Below, one piece after another: positions 45,786 through 55,218 of a stretch of DNA of 64,000 bases (positions are counted from its first letter, which is position 1; each line of letters opens with the position of its first letter). The notes under the pieces are model-generated. The model saw only the letters and a list, made by a program, of their open reading frames with translations, was not told the DNA's origin and searched no databases. This DNA comes from Thiodiazotropha sp040506775 (GTDB lineage Bacteria > Pseudomonadota > Gammaproteobacteria > Chromatiales > Chromatiaceae). A program made the translations under genes and the position numbers. The stretch spans positions 1 through 64,000 of the forward strand of contig JBEVWC010000022.1 of assembly GCA_040506775.1 (NCBI GenBank), in the 5' to 3' direction.

Positions 45786-48700
45786 TGCCACATACCCGGA
45801 AGGTTAATATGGACACGGGGGTAACCCTCGGCGATGGTAATTGAGTAGTCGCAATACACCGTTTCGGATGAGGTTCCGTCATCGATTACGGCATAGATCC
45901 AATAGGTTCCCGGTTCAACTTCTTTCTGCCAATAGTAGAGATCTTTTCCGCCATCAGGATCTTCACGAATAACATCGGTTATGAGCACTCCGTCGGCACC
46001 ACTATTGTCAGTGTCATAGAAGAGGCTAATTTTCGCGTTGTTGTCCGGATCCGAATCCACCCACTTCAAGGTAACCAGTGAGCGAACATTTGACAGATCA
46101 GCTACCGGCCAAGTGAACTCAAAGGTTGGTGGATCATTTATGCCATTGTCATCCACGTAGAAATTGCTAATCTCTGCCCAAGCACTCACTGCTTCATGAC
46201 CGTCTTCTGCCCGTACGCGCCAGTAGTACCGTTTGTTATCAACTAAAGCTGTTTCGATATGCCAACTCGTATCCGTAGTTAGATGTTCGTACAAAAGTTG
46301 CTCTAGTTGATTATCGGCGTAGAGTTCGAAGCGATAGCTCACTTCGTCTCCATCGGGATCCAGACTTTGATTGACCGACAGGGTCGGTTGCAAAGTCGGA
46401 ACCCAGGCCCATTTACCTGGATTTTGTATTACAGGTACAGCTGGAGGGACATTCTCTGCATTGACCGTAAAACTCGCACTCACCCATTCACTATCAGCCG
46501 CACCATCCGAGGCTTTTACGCGCCAGTAGTAGGTTACATCCTCTTCGAGATCTCTCACCGGTATCCAGGTTATACGCCGACGGGGAGTCTCGATAATCGG
46601 ACCAAAACTCTGCAGCGCTTCACTATCAAAAGTCTCTACACGGTCAAAGTCGAAATAATAGGTAAGTTCATCGAGATCCTGGTCAACCGCATTACTCACT
46701 TTTAATGCAACTTGCGACTGTGTAACCGTACTACCGGTTGCAGGACCAAAGATCGTCGGTGCTGAAGGCGCCTGATTCTGTGTGTTGACAAAGAATCCAG
46801 ATATTGGGCCAAACGTTGTCACACCGTGTTCATCGGTAACCCGGGCCTGCCAGTAGTAGTAGGTGTCTTCTTGGAGGGGGGATTCTACGACCCAACCGGT
46901 CGCACCACCAACACCGGATTCAAGACCTTCAACCGAAACGATCGGCTCTGAAAGGTCGTCGTACAAAGACAGCTCAAATCCGTAGGTCAGTACATCGAGA
47001 TCTGGGTCGTTCGCATTGTTAACCGCAAGCAAGGGGTTAACCCGGTCTACTTCCATACCGTCAACGGGATAGCTGACAGTCAATGCACCTGGGGCATCGT
47101 TTGCGGTATTGACTCTGAAACGTCCTTCAACCCACTCACTAAAGAGCGCGCCGTTGCTGGAGCGCACCCGCCAGGTATAGGTACTGTTGTCTTGTAGAGA
47201 GACATCCGGAACCCAGGAGGTCGTATTTTCGTGGGATGCTGTCATGCCGGTGACCTCGGCCACCAGCTCAGTCATCTCAGAATCCGCATAGAGCTCAAAG
47301 CTATAGCTTAATGAACCCGCCACATCTTGGGCACTATTTCGTACCGTCAGCTCTGGTTCGAGGATGAGCACCTCCGCATCGTACAAGGGCGATTCGATTA
47401 CAGGTTGTACTGGCCCGTTATTTGGGTCAGTTCCTGCCAGATACTCATTAAGATCTGAGATTCCATCTCCATCCAGATCACCGTGCCCATCCCGGTCCAG
47501 TGATCCGAAATGTTCAAGCTCCCAAGCGTCTTCCATGCCATCCCCGTCGGTATCGGAACCTGAGTTGACGAGAATTACGGCTGAACGCGAAGAAGATAAT
47601 CTACCGTCACTTGCCGTGAAGGTGATGGTATATCGGCCAGCCTGACCTACAGCTGGCGTCCAATTGAAGAACGCCGTGCCATTACCGTTATCGGTGAAGA
47701 CGGATCCCGATGGCAGTGGCTCGGCACGCAATACCGGCAGATCTCCATTGGCATCACTGGCTTCCACGACAAACCCGATCTGTTGGCCCTCGTAGGTGCT
47801 TCTGTCTGGGATGAATTGCATCAGCGGGGCAACAGGTCCCGTGCTCACGTCATCCATCAGTATGGTGTAGTCGCCCGTGCTGTTCGCATCAAACAAATTA
47901 ATCGCGTAGTCCCAACTCATCGGGTTGGTGTTTCGATTCCGGCTTTTTGAGATCCAGGTATTTTCACCGGGGATCTGTTTACCATCCGAGCGTACGACCC
48001 GTACAATCGATTTTTGCCCGGCATGGGGATCGGTCAGCTTAACGCTTGCAAACCCTTGGGTTGCGGGAAATCTCAGATGATAGGTAAGCTGTGAACCATT
48101 CTGATTTTGACGTGTGAATTCAGCCTCAGAGGAACGGTCCAGCACTTCCGTGTCGATTGAATCGGATTCATAAACCCGGAGCAGGTCGCCGTCCCGGGCC
48201 AGAAAATCACGCACGGCATCCCGCCCCGGCAGATCGACTCGCACGTCATGTAACAGAAGGTGGGTATCTGCGGCCTCCAGGATCGATGTCAAGGCGCCAC
48301 CTAACTCATCCGCGTGGGAGAAACTTGCCGTAAACTCCACGAACTCGCCCGACAAGGTACTTGTCATCAACCAGCGACCGACCTTCGAGCTTCCGCCCGA
48401 AATGTTGCCAAAGTCGATCAGTAAAGTGGGTTCGGCTGGCCTGTCATCCACGTAGCTGCCCTGGATTTCAAAACCAATTAGGAGACCTTGTTCATTTTCG
48501 ACGATTTTTGGCTGAGCCGAATCTATTTTCAGATTCTTTGCTTCGGCCAAACCATTGTTGCGCACCCGCACGCCCAAGGTGAAGGGTTCGATCGGTTCTA
48601 TGGCCGACGTTAACGGGTCATCGGCATTCACCTCTTGTGTTAGAAAGTAGTCCAGTGACAGTTGAGGAAGAGGCTTGACGGTAATGAAATCCGGGGTAAC

Positions 48701-49192
48701 TGCAAGTGTTTCACGCTCTCCGCCGAGGGTATAACTCAATGAAGCGCCCACGTAGTAAAGCTTTCCACTTGGCGAACCCTCGGCCGCGCCGGGTGCAGGG
48801 ATAATCAGCCAATGAATTTCAGCCACGCTGGACTGCGCGACAATACCCTGACCGCTGATATTCGCGATTCCCTCCATTCTGTCGACACGAATATAGAACT
48901 TAGCGTTCGTGTTATTGGGATCGGAACTTGCAAGAATGCTATTACCTTGTTCGTCCTCGAACAGGACCTGAATATCAACGTTTGTGATCGGCAGCGTGTC
49001 CAGACCGTTGCTGATGCGCATCATGGCATCAAAGGCCTGTCGCTCTAGAGTCAACTCTTGTTTGATTTCTATCTTGACCTGAGCGCAAACCGTGTCGGCT
49101 CGGCTATCAGTCAATGTGAGGAGTAAGGATGCACAGAGCCAAAACAGCCCTGAAAGAGAAACCATCCTGGTGTATCGAAACCGCCTGAGCAT
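45782..49192 (-). CDS. secreted Ig/FN3 multi-domain protein with a calcium-binding type-3 repeat
   Basis: 1136 residues; signal peptide (LSGLFWLCASLLLTLTDSRA). The N-terminal ~300 residues (VCAQVKIEIKQELTLERQAF...) form a beta-rich domain with CARDB-like NGLAEAKNL sequence. In the middle are an Ig-like putative-cadherin domain (FVVEASDANGDLPVL ... FTASDG) and a thrombospondin type-3/EF-hand-like calcium motif (DTDGDGMEDAWELEHFGSL, DLDGDGISDLNEYLAGTDP). The C-terminal half has five FN3-like repeats with the pattern TYTWRVRSSNG / YYWRVRAEDG. First gene of the six-gene operon; the promoter should lie in 49193-49341. Probably extracellular. Confidence 0.88.
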   Translation of the reverse strand: MLRRFRYTRMVSLSGLFWLCASLLLTLTDSRADTVCAQVKIEIKQELTLERQAFDAMMRISNGLDTLPITNVDIQVLFEDEQGNSILASSDPNNTNAKFYIRVDRMEGIANISGQGIVAQSSVAEIHWLIIPAPGAAEGSPSGKLYYVGASLSYTLGGERETLAVTPDFITVKPLPQLSLDYFLTQEVNADDPLTSAIEPIEPFTLGVRVRNNGLAEAKNLKIDSAQPKIVENEQGLLIGFEIQGSYVDDRPAEPTLLIDFGNISGGSSKVGRWLMTSTLSGEFVEFTASFSHADELGGALTSILEAADTHLLLHDVRVDLPGRDAVRDFLARDGDLLRVYESDSIDTEVLDRSSEAEFTRQNQNGSQLTYHLRFPATQGFASVKLTDPHAGQKSIVRVVRSDGKQIPGENTWISKSRNRNTNPMSWDYAINLFDANSTGDYTILMDDVSTGPVAPLMQFIPDRSTYEGQQIGFVVEASDANGDLPVLRAEPLPSGSVFTDNGNGTAFFNWTPAVGQAGRYTITFTASDGRLSSSRSAVILVNSGSDTDGDGMEDAWELEHFGSLDRDGHGDLDGDGISDLNEYLAGTDPNNGPVQPVIESPLYDAEVLILEPELTVRNSAQDVAGSLSYSFELYADSEMTELVAEVTGMTASHENTTSWVPDVSLQDNSTYTWRVRSSNGALFSEWVEGRFRVNTANDAPGALTVSYPVDGMEVDRVNPLLAVNNANDPDLDVLTYGFELSLYDDLSEPIVSVEGLESGVGGATGWVVESPLQEDTYYYWQARVTDEHGVTTFGPISGFFVNTQNQAPSAPTIFGPATGSTVTQSQVALKVSNAVDQDLDELTYYFDFDRVETFDSEALQSFGPIIETPRRRITWIPVRDLEEDVTYYWRVKASDGAADSEWVSASFTVNAENVPPAVPVIQNPGKWAWVPTLQPTLSVNQSLDPDGDEVSYRFELYADNQLEQLLYEHLTTDTSWHIETALVDNKRYYWRVRAEDGHEAVSAWAEISNFYVDDNGINDPPTFEFTWPVADLSNVRSLVTLKWVDSDPDNNAKISLFYDTDNSGADGVLITDVIREDPDGGKDLYYWQKEVEPGTYWIYAVIDDGTSSETVYCDYSITIAEGYPRVHINLPGMWQ

Positions 49193-49341
49193 ACGTCCCT
49201 ATTTGCCTTGTGAAACGTGATCGGTTTCACTTACTTCACTTCCTTGCTCGGATTCTAAACAGATTTGCACTGAAAGCAACCCCTACTACACTCTCCTCCG
49301 CGATGAGGTTTATTCCATTTCTGATTTACAGCAGTAAATGA

Positions 49342-50649
49342 TCAGAACCAACCGGTTAGGCGCAAGTTTTTCCCGATCTGTGCACTCATTCCAGCCGGCA
49401 CTCCGGCCTCATCCGCATAGTCATTCCATCGTGCAACCGGCTCCAGGACCTCACGAAGCAGCTGCTCTGCCCGGCCCCGTTTCAGGGATAGCGTCCTGCC
49501 ACAGGCCTTGAAATCCTCAACAGAAAAATCCTCGCGCTTTCCATTCAGGGTCATCTGGTGCCGAGATGTCCAGGCTCCCCTTGGGTTGTAGCTGTAGGTC
49601 AGGTCATACGCAGGCGCAAGCCACCACGCTCCCTGCTTGTTCATGAGGAAGGCGACATTCTTCACATGGTCGTCCTGGTTGCGCGCCACGATGTTGAATG
49701 CCATACGGCGAAACTGTTGTTCCACCGTGCCTGTCGACAGGCCCAGCTTGCGGATCACCTGCATGGACTGCTCATAGCTGTAGGCGCCAGGCAGATTGAA
49801 GTCGTAATGGGCCAGCCCACCCAGGGATTGCAGGTGCAGTTTTTCACCGCCGTCGAGCCGGTCAAAACGGCGGGTCATAAAGTGTCTTCGCCCGTTTTCC
49901 TCAAGCAGGCGGCTCTCGCTGATCTCGATGCCGGCGTCCCGGGCCATGCGGTAGTAGGCGTATTCCACGGCGCCATAACCCCTGGGATCCTCAAGCTCCT
50001 TGTCCCGGTTTCCGGAGACGCCATCGAACTTCAGCAACCAGTATTCAAACCCCTCAGCGGCGGCAATCTGGCCTGAACGCACCTCCTGAGTAGCGGGATT
50101 CCAGGCAATCACCGCCTTGGCCCGGGCGCCACCGGCGGAGGTGCCCACCTGCAGGATATCCACCAGACCCTGTTCTGCGTGCGCTCCCGAAAAAGAGGTC
50201 TGCAGCTGGTTGCGATGACTCAGCACCTCGGAGGCGAGGGCGACCAGGTGGTCGATTTCCAGAGGCTGGGAGCGATTTTCAAGCGGCCCCCTCAAGGGAT
50301 GAAACTCCAGCGCACCCATACCCCGTTCACCGGTGTAGCAGAGCCGTTCAATCACATTGAGAGAGTCGGGCGATCGCCCCTGTGTGGCCAGCCAGGCATC
50401 GATCAGGGTGTGACCGAATTTATCCGGCAGCGCATCGGCAAGCAGACCTGGCAAACCGAAAAAACTTTCCCGGGACAACTCCGGAAACCGGTAGATCCTG
50501 CGCGACAGGGGCATGACCAGGGGTGAAACCTCGATACCGCTGCCGGCAAACGCAGGATCGTATTCGAAGGATGCGACAGCGTCTCCGTCACTCAGCGACA
50601 CTGCACCGATGGTCCGTCCCCACATCCTGACTTCCGCCAGGCTGGCCAT
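49342..50649 (-). CDS. hipA: HipA-family serine/threonine kinase toxin
   Basis: 435 residues from ATG 50647-50649, which overlaps the hipB stop (TGATG), implying coupling; a GTG one codon upstream is less likely. The HipA N-terminal domain is followed by the kinase part: a Gly-rich loop (GTSAGGARAKAVIAW), Lys in EYWLLKFDG, the catalytic segment FNIVARNQDDHVKN (Asp326/Asp327) and the metal-binding LAPAYDLTYS (Asp349). In known systems HipA phosphorylates glutamyl-tRNA synthetase or related targets and causes dormancy. All key residues are present, unlike in the fragment at 25028-25546. Confidence 0.93.
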   Translation of the reverse strand: MASLAEVRMWGRTIGAVSLSDGDAVASFEYDPAFAGSGIEVSPLVMPLSRRIYRFPELSRESFFGLPGLLADALPDKFGHTLIDAWLATQGRSPDSLNVIERLCYTGERGMGALEFHPLRGPLENRSQPLEIDHLVALASEVLSHRNQLQTSFSGAHAEQGLVDILQVGTSAGGARAKAVIAWNPATQEVRSGQIAAAEGFEYWLLKFDGVSGNRDKELEDPRGYGAVEYAYYRMARDAGIEISESRLLEENGRRHFMTRRFDRLDGGEKLHLQSLGGLAHYDFNLPGAYSYEQSMQVIRKLGLSTGTVEQQFRRMAFNIVARNQDDHVKNVAFLMNKQGAWWLAPAYDLTYSYNPRGAWTSRHQMTLNGKREDFSVEDFKACGRTLSLKRGRAEQLLREVLEPVARWNDYADEAGVPAGMSAQIGKNLRLTGWF

Positions 50650-50996
50650 CACTCATCCCCCCAGGTCCAGGGTTCATCCTGTTTTTCCCGGGTGGAACGA
50701 CGCGGGGCACGCTGACGGGGCTTACCCTTGCGGCGCAGCAGATCCATGGGACCTGGGCCGGCCTCCGGCATCAGCCGCTCCAGTCCGGACAGGTCGTCCA
50801 ACACCCGCAACAGCCGGATCAGACTCGCCAGCTGCACCGAGGCACCGGATTCGATACGCTCCAGGGTGCGCTTGGAAATGCCCGCCTGCTCTGCGGTCTC
50901 GGCCTGGGTGAGTTGCAGATCCACACGACGCTGTGCCAGGCGCCTGCCGAGTTCAGCCAGCACAGTCTCATCGGTGAAGTCCGAGCTTATTTTCAT
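50649..50996 (-). CDS. hipB: HipB-family helix-turn-helix antitoxin
   Basis: The 115-residue protein has an N-terminal Xre-type HTH (LGRRLAQRRVDLQLTQAETAEQAG, ISKRTLERIESGASVQLASL) and a longer basic, Arg/Lys/Pro-rich tail (RRKGKPRQRAPRRSTREKQ), larger than E. coli HipB. It should bind the palindromes just upstream, repress the operon and hold HipA inactive. The gene ends inside the hipA start codon. Confidence 0.92.
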   Translation of the reverse strand: MKISSDFTDETVLAELGRRLAQRRVDLQLTQAETAEQAGISKRTLERIESGASVQLASLIRLLRVLDDLSGLERLMPEAGPGPMDLLRRKGKPRQRAPRRSTREKQDEPWTWGDE

Positions 50997-51012
50997 TTTT
51001 CGTCAATTATGT

Positions 51013-51078
51013 CGAATTAGATAGGTTAGATACTACCATATCGTCAGTATATACGAATTATATAAATATAATAATTCG
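51013..51078 (-). promoter_or_regulatory. palindromic operators of the hipBA operon
   Basis: CGAATTA occurs at 51013-51019 and 51054-51060, with the inverse TAATTCG at 51072-51078. The outer copies lie in an imperfect 18-bp inverted repeat (GTCAATTATGTCGAATTA and the complement of TAATTCGTCATATTTGAC). The inner pair forms CGAATTAT...ATAATTCG. Placement directly before hipB fits HipB autorepression. Confidence 0.65.
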
Positions 51079-51110
51079 TCATATTTGACAATCTAAAGCA
51101 GATTATTGGA

Positions 51111-51758
51111 TCAATTAGCCATATCTGACGAGTTATCAATCATTGCATCAGCCAGTAATTCTGCCTCGCACGCTGCCGATTTCCGAAGTCCAGCCGCCAC
51201 CCCGACCTGATCGCCTATCGATCGGTTTTGACTGAGTTTCCACTTCCCCGTCAGGTGTTGAATCTCCATCTCGATCCCAACCACCGATTCGACCAGACCA
51301 TCGATGAACCCTTCGGGGGCCTGTTTCAAAGACCAGGGTTTGCTGAACCCCGCTTCCATCTGATCCGTCAGGCGCTGCAGATGGGTAAACAGCCAGGCCT
51401 TATCCTGAATGACACGGAGATGACCCCGGGCATGCACCACCCGGTAATTCCAGGTGGGTACGACCCGACCCGTCTGTTGTTTGGACGGATACCAGGAGGG
51501 AGAGACATAGGCCTGCCCTCCCTGGAATATGGCCATGGACTCCGTCTCATCGCTGAGTTCGCGCCACATGGGGTTGGCTCGTGCGACATGACCCGAAAGT
51601 TTTCCATAACCCGTAGCCGATAGCGTCAACTCGAACGGCAGGTGATCGACAACCGGCCCGGATGGTCCCTGGGTCAAGAGCACCGCAAACGGGTGACTGC
51701 GAATCAACGCCCACATGGCTTGATGATCGGTTTGAGCAAAGTGTCGCGGTATATACAT
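51111..51758 (-). CDS. FMN-binding split-barrel protein, PaiB family
   Basis: 215 residues from ATG 51756-51758 (MYIPRHFAQTDHQAMWALIR); the frame extends 16 codons further without a better start. Family hallmarks are PFAVLLTQGPSGPVVDHLPFEL, GKLSGHVARANPMWREL, the QAYVSPSWYPSKQQTGRVVPTWNYRVVHARG core and WKLSQNRSIGDQVGVAAGLR. Members bind FMN and were first described as negative regulators of sporulation and protease genes in Bacillus; the role in proteobacteria is unclear. Stands alone. Confidence 0.92.
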   Translation of the reverse strand: MYIPRHFAQTDHQAMWALIRSHPFAVLLTQGPSGPVVDHLPFELTLSATGYGKLSGHVARANPMWRELSDETESMAIFQGGQAYVSPSWYPSKQQTGRVVPTWNYRVVHARGHLRVIQDKAWLFTHLQRLTDQMEAGFSKPWSLKQAPEGFIDGLVESVVGIEMEIQHLTGKWKLSQNRSIGDQVGVAAGLRKSAACEAELLADAMIDNSSDMAN

Positions 51759-52108
51759 CAAAGTCACCCATTGACTTGAGTCGAATTGAATCCGTCTGGA
51801 TATCACCCCGGATTCACCGGGCAGGAGAAAACCTTACTGAGGCCTGGGTTGCAACTCGGTTGATCTGTCATCAGGGTAACCGCTCAACAGGCCAAGGAAT
51901 AGAGGCTCGTCTGCTATACTGCCCTTGGGGTTAGAAGGCTTGGGTAGCGTTTCGATCCTCTGATTGCGGCAAAGCCTGAGTGGCGCGGAAAATTAAGCAT
52001 TTTTTAATATAAATCAATTCTTTGAAAAGACTGCGCCCAGGCTCAAGGATCACCCGTAACTGTCGCTAATCGGTTTGTACATGCCAGTGTCTGTCACAGG
52101 GAGCATTC
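51759..52108. other. divergent intergenic region between the PaiB-like and PAS genes
   Basis: About 350 bases with no coding frame. A TG-N-TATACT element at 51912-51920 on the plus strand could be an extended -10 promoter for the PAS-chemoreceptor transcript. An AT-rich block (ATTTTTTAATATAAATCAATTC) lies at 51998-52020. Confidence 0.4.
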
Positions 52109-52636
52109 ATGAAAAACCCGATCACACCGACGAACAGGGAAGTGACGATCAATGCACAGGACTTCATCGTTTCCAAGACGGACCTGAAGGGTCGCATCGT
52201 ATATGCGAACCGCCTGTTCATGGAGATCAGCGGATATCGGGAAGTGGAGTTGCTGGGTGAACAGCACAACATTGTGCGCCACCCGGACATGCCGCGAGGG
52301 GTCTTCAATCTGTTATGGCAAACGATTATGCAGGGTCAGGAATGCTTCGCCTATGTGAAGAACCTGTGTAAGAACGGGGATCACTACTGGGTGCTGGCGA
52401 ACATCACGCCGGACTTCGATGCCCGGGACAAGATCATCGGCTACTATTCGGTACGCCGCCGTCCGACCCGGGAAGCGGTGGCGTACTTTACCGAGCTGTA
52501 CCGTGACATGCATGCCGCCGAACAGCGTGCGGGAAGCCGGGAGGCGATATCGGCTTCCACAAAAATTCTCGAGAAGGTCATAAAAGAACAAGGGTTCGAC
52601 AACTATGAATCGTTTATACTTAGCCACCCGGCTTAA
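52109..52636 (+). CDS. Aer-like single PAS domain protein 1
   Basis: The 175-residue soluble protein is built around one PAS domain of the Aer type (FIVSKTDLKGRIVYANRLFME, ISGYREVELLGEQHNIVRHP, DMPRGVFNLLW, GYYSVRRRPTREAV). In Aer this fold binds FAD and reports redox state. There is no membrane segment or signalling domain, but the gene overlaps the next one, a chemoreceptor, by 32 bases. The pair probably forms a two-protein version of Aer in which the sensor docks on the receptor. Confidence 0.9.
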   Translation: MKNPITPTNREVTINAQDFIVSKTDLKGRIVYANRLFMEISGYREVELLGEQHNIVRHPDMPRGVFNLLWQTIMQGQECFAYVKNLCKNGDHYWVLANITPDFDARDKIIGYYSVRRRPTREAVAYFTELYRDMHAAEQRAGSREAISASTKILEKVIKEQGFDNYESFILSHPA

Positions 52637-54056
52637 GATCTATGTTGCGCTGTTTGTTATCTACACCCTGCTGAGTCTGTTTTTCTCCTGGCTAAGTGAT
52701 GGCTATCAGCATTGGCACCTGATCTTTCCCCTCTTGTCCGTGGCAACGGCCGTGGTCGTGTACATGCGCATGAAAATGCCGTTTTATGTCATGAAGCGCA
52801 CGGAAACGGTTCTCGAGGAGATGCTCGAGGGTCAATTCACATCCCGCATCACCAACGTGCCCTGGATGGGCGAAGCCGGTCATATCGCCTGGGATCTCAA
52901 CGAATCCCTGGATCAGCTGGAAACATTCTTCCGTGAAGTCAAAACCAGTTTCCAGCTGGTATCCGAAGGCCACTTTTATCGCCGTACTATGCCCGCCGGC
53001 CTGCATGGCGAACTCGCCAAAACCCTGGAAAAAATCAACAGTTCACTGGATGCCATGGCGGATAACGCAGCCTACATCACGCGCAATGAGATGGCCGCCA
53101 GACTGCAGGCACTCAACACCAGCCAGACCATGAACAACCTGCAGCTGAGTCAGAACGATCTGACCCGGATCACCAATGAGATGCAGAAAGTCTCACAGAT
53201 CGCCACCGACAATATGCAGAAGGCACAGGAGAGTCAGGGCTCGGTGACCCAGGTCGTGGATGCTCAGACCCGTACCCTGGGAATGATCGAGCAGAGCCAT
53301 CAGACGATGGGAAAACTCAACGCCATGAGTGATGAAATCACCGGCATTCTGGGAATGATCAGCGAGATCGCGGACAAGACCAATCTGCTGGCACTGAATG
53401 CCTCCATCGAGGCCGCCCGGGCAGGTGAACACGGCCGGGGCTTCGCGGTGGTCGCCGATGAAGTGAAGAAACTCGCCGAATCCACACTCAAGGCAACCAA
53501 TGAGATTCGCGACGTGGTCAACACCTTCCAGAAGGAGACCGAAACCATGCAGCGCAACTCATCGGAAATGCTTGAGATGGCCAACGGGGTCCAGCACCGT
53601 GTCGAAGACATGAAGGATAACTTCAATGTGTTCGCTGGACAGGCGCAAACCACCTACACCTCGGTGAATTTCGCGCATGACATCTGCTATGCCTCACTGG
53701 TCAAAGTGGATCACATGATCTACAAGCAGAAGGCTTACAAGTCGTTCCATGCCGGGACCGAGAATGAGGATGCCCGCGCCGTCAGGGTAGACCACCACTC
53801 CTGCCGACTGGGCAAGTGGTATTACGAAGGGGTCGGACGCGAGACCTTCGGCGATCTGGTATCATTCAGGCAGCTGGAAGGGCCCCACAGCCAGGTTCAC
53901 AATGCCGGTCATGAAGCCCTGGCCTTGTTGGCCCAGGATTGGGAGAAGGACAAAGAACTGTTGCAACAGATTCTTGAGAAATATCAGCACATGGAGGAGG
54001 CAAGCGACCAGGTCATGGATCGAATTGATGCCATGATCGCCGAAAAACACGGGTAG
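52605..54056 (+). CDS. methyl-accepting chemotaxis protein with C-terminal CZB zinc domain
   Basis: The 483 residues begin with two membrane segments (VALFVIYTLLSLFFSWL and LIFPLLSVATAVVVYM) with almost no periplasmic loop, then a HAMP-like linker and a signalling hairpin whose tip is canonical (EIADKTNLLALNASIEAARA, then GEHGRGFAVVADEVKKLAE, 253-292). A CZB domain ends the chain with His370, Cys400 (HHSCRLGKWYYEGVG), His428 and His432, a zinc site linked to redox/hypochlorite or zinc sensing. The lack of a ligand domain fits dependence on the PAS protein encoded just upstream. Confidence 0.93.
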   Translation: MNRLYLATRLKIYVALFVIYTLLSLFFSWLSDGYQHWHLIFPLLSVATAVVVYMRMKMPFYVMKRTETVLEEMLEGQFTSRITNVPWMGEAGHIAWDLNESLDQLETFFREVKTSFQLVSEGHFYRRTMPAGLHGELAKTLEKINSSLDAMADNAAYITRNEMAARLQALNTSQTMNNLQLSQNDLTRITNEMQKVSQIATDNMQKAQESQGSVTQVVDAQTRTLGMIEQSHQTMGKLNAMSDEITGILGMISEIADKTNLLALNASIEAARAGEHGRGFAVVADEVKKLAESTLKATNEIRDVVNTFQKETETMQRNSSEMLEMANGVQHRVEDMKDNFNVFAGQAQTTYTSVNFAHDICYASLVKVDHMIYKQKAYKSFHAGTENEDARAVRVDHHSCRLGKWYYEGVGRETFGDLVSFRQLEGPHSQVHNAGHEALALLAQDWEKDKELLQQILEKYQHMEEASDQVMDRIDAMIAEKHG

Positions 54057-54204
54057 CAGACTGTTGAATTTCACTCAGACACAAGAGAAGACAAAATTTC
54101 GCCGCTAACGTCCAGTTAGCCGGGGTGAAGTGAGTTTTTTCGGCGGATACCATCGCCGATCATAAGCGTCTGAATCGTATTTCATCGGCCTGTCGGGAGC
54201 GTCC

Positions 54205-54729
54205 ATGAAATCTAATGTTGTACCGACAAACCGTGAAATCCTCATGGACGAAAACGATTTCATCGTATCGAAAACCGATCTGAAAGGACGGATCACTTAC
54301 GCGAACCGGGTGTTCATGCGCATTGCGGGTTATTCCGAGCGGGAACTGATCAACGTGCAGCACAACATCATCCGCCATCCTGATATGCCAAGGGGCGTAT
54401 TCCGGTTGCTGTGGAACTACATCGAATCCGGCCGGGAGTGCTTTGCCTATGTCAAGAACATGGCCAAGAGCGGTGATTTTTACTGGGTATATGCCAATGT
54501 AACGGTGGATTACGATCACACCGGAAAACCCATCGGTTATTTTTCCGTGCGCCGGAAACCCAGCCGCGAGGGAATCGATGCCGTCACCTCGGTGTATCAG
54601 GAAATGCTTCGCATCGAACAGAAGGTCGGGCCACGGGACGCTCCGGATGCCTCACTGAACTGGCTGGTCGAGGTGCTCAATAGCAAAGGCACCAGTTACG
54701 AGGAGTTCATCCACACCCTTGGGCATTAG
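54205..54729 (+). CDS. Aer-like single PAS domain protein 2
   Basis: A 174-residue paralogue of the PAS protein at 52109, with the same layout (NEFIVSKTDLKGRITYANRVFM-like start, IAGYSERELINVQHNIIRHP, DMPRGVFRLLW, GYFSVRRKPSREGI) and a similar C-terminal tail ending in a short helix. It follows the chemoreceptor gene by ~150 bases, so two alternative PAS sensors flank one receptor. Different redox or oxygen set points are possible but not visible from the sequence. Confidence 0.9.
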   Translation: MKSNVVPTNREILMDENDFIVSKTDLKGRITYANRVFMRIAGYSERELINVQHNIIRHPDMPRGVFRLLWNYIESGRECFAYVKNMAKSGDFYWVYANVTVDYDHTGKPIGYFSVRRKPSREGIDAVTSVYQEMLRIEQKVGPRDAPDASLNWLVEVLNSKGTSYEEFIHTLGH

Positions 54730-54831
54730 TCGGCATCGGTGGCGTGTATTTTGTGTGTGATTTTTCCGCGGTTCCGCACACGATTCAGGTTATGATCCTC
54801 AAGGTATGCAGAACTCAGGGACAAACTGACC

Positions 54832-55212
54832 ATGAAACACCTGATCATCCTCGCCGCTGTGTGTCTTGCGGGCTGCAGTCAATCCGAGGATAACGCCACA
54901 AAGGCGCCCGAGATGCCCCGCTTCGCGGATGAGAATCTGGCCAAGGGACGCGGGATCTGGATGGGTACCTGTCGCAACTGCCATTTGTTGGGCATTTCCG
55001 GCGCGCCGGCGGTCACCGATTTCAATGCCTGGGAACCACGCATCGCCAAAGGCAAACCGGCTTTGTATCACAGCGCACTCAATGGCGTGAAGGGACCGGA
55101 CGGCGAGTACCGCATGCCACCCCGGGGCGGCAATACACAGCTCAAAGACGAGCAGGTTCGCCTCGCCGTCGATTACATGGTGGCCTCCGTACAAACCCTC
55201 TCAGGACACTGA
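54832..55212 (+). CDS. c-type cytochrome lipoprotein
   Basis: The 126-residue protein has a lipoprotein signal (LAAVCLAGC, Cys15) and a single heme motif CRNCH (Cys47, Cys50, His51); Met95 in YRMPPRGG is the likely sixth ligand. The short cytochrome c5-like fold suggests a membrane-tethered periplasmic electron carrier. It is convergent with the dehydratase-like gene (6 bp between stops), so it is not part of that operon, though it may serve a redox role nearby. Confidence 0.9.
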   Translation: MKHLIILAAVCLAGCSQSEDNATKAPEMPRFADENLAKGRGIWMGTCRNCHLLGISGAPAVTDFNAWEPRIAKGKPALYHSALNGVKGPDGEYRMPPRGGNTQLKDEQVRLAVDYMVASVQTLSGH

Positions 55213-55218
55213 CAGGCT

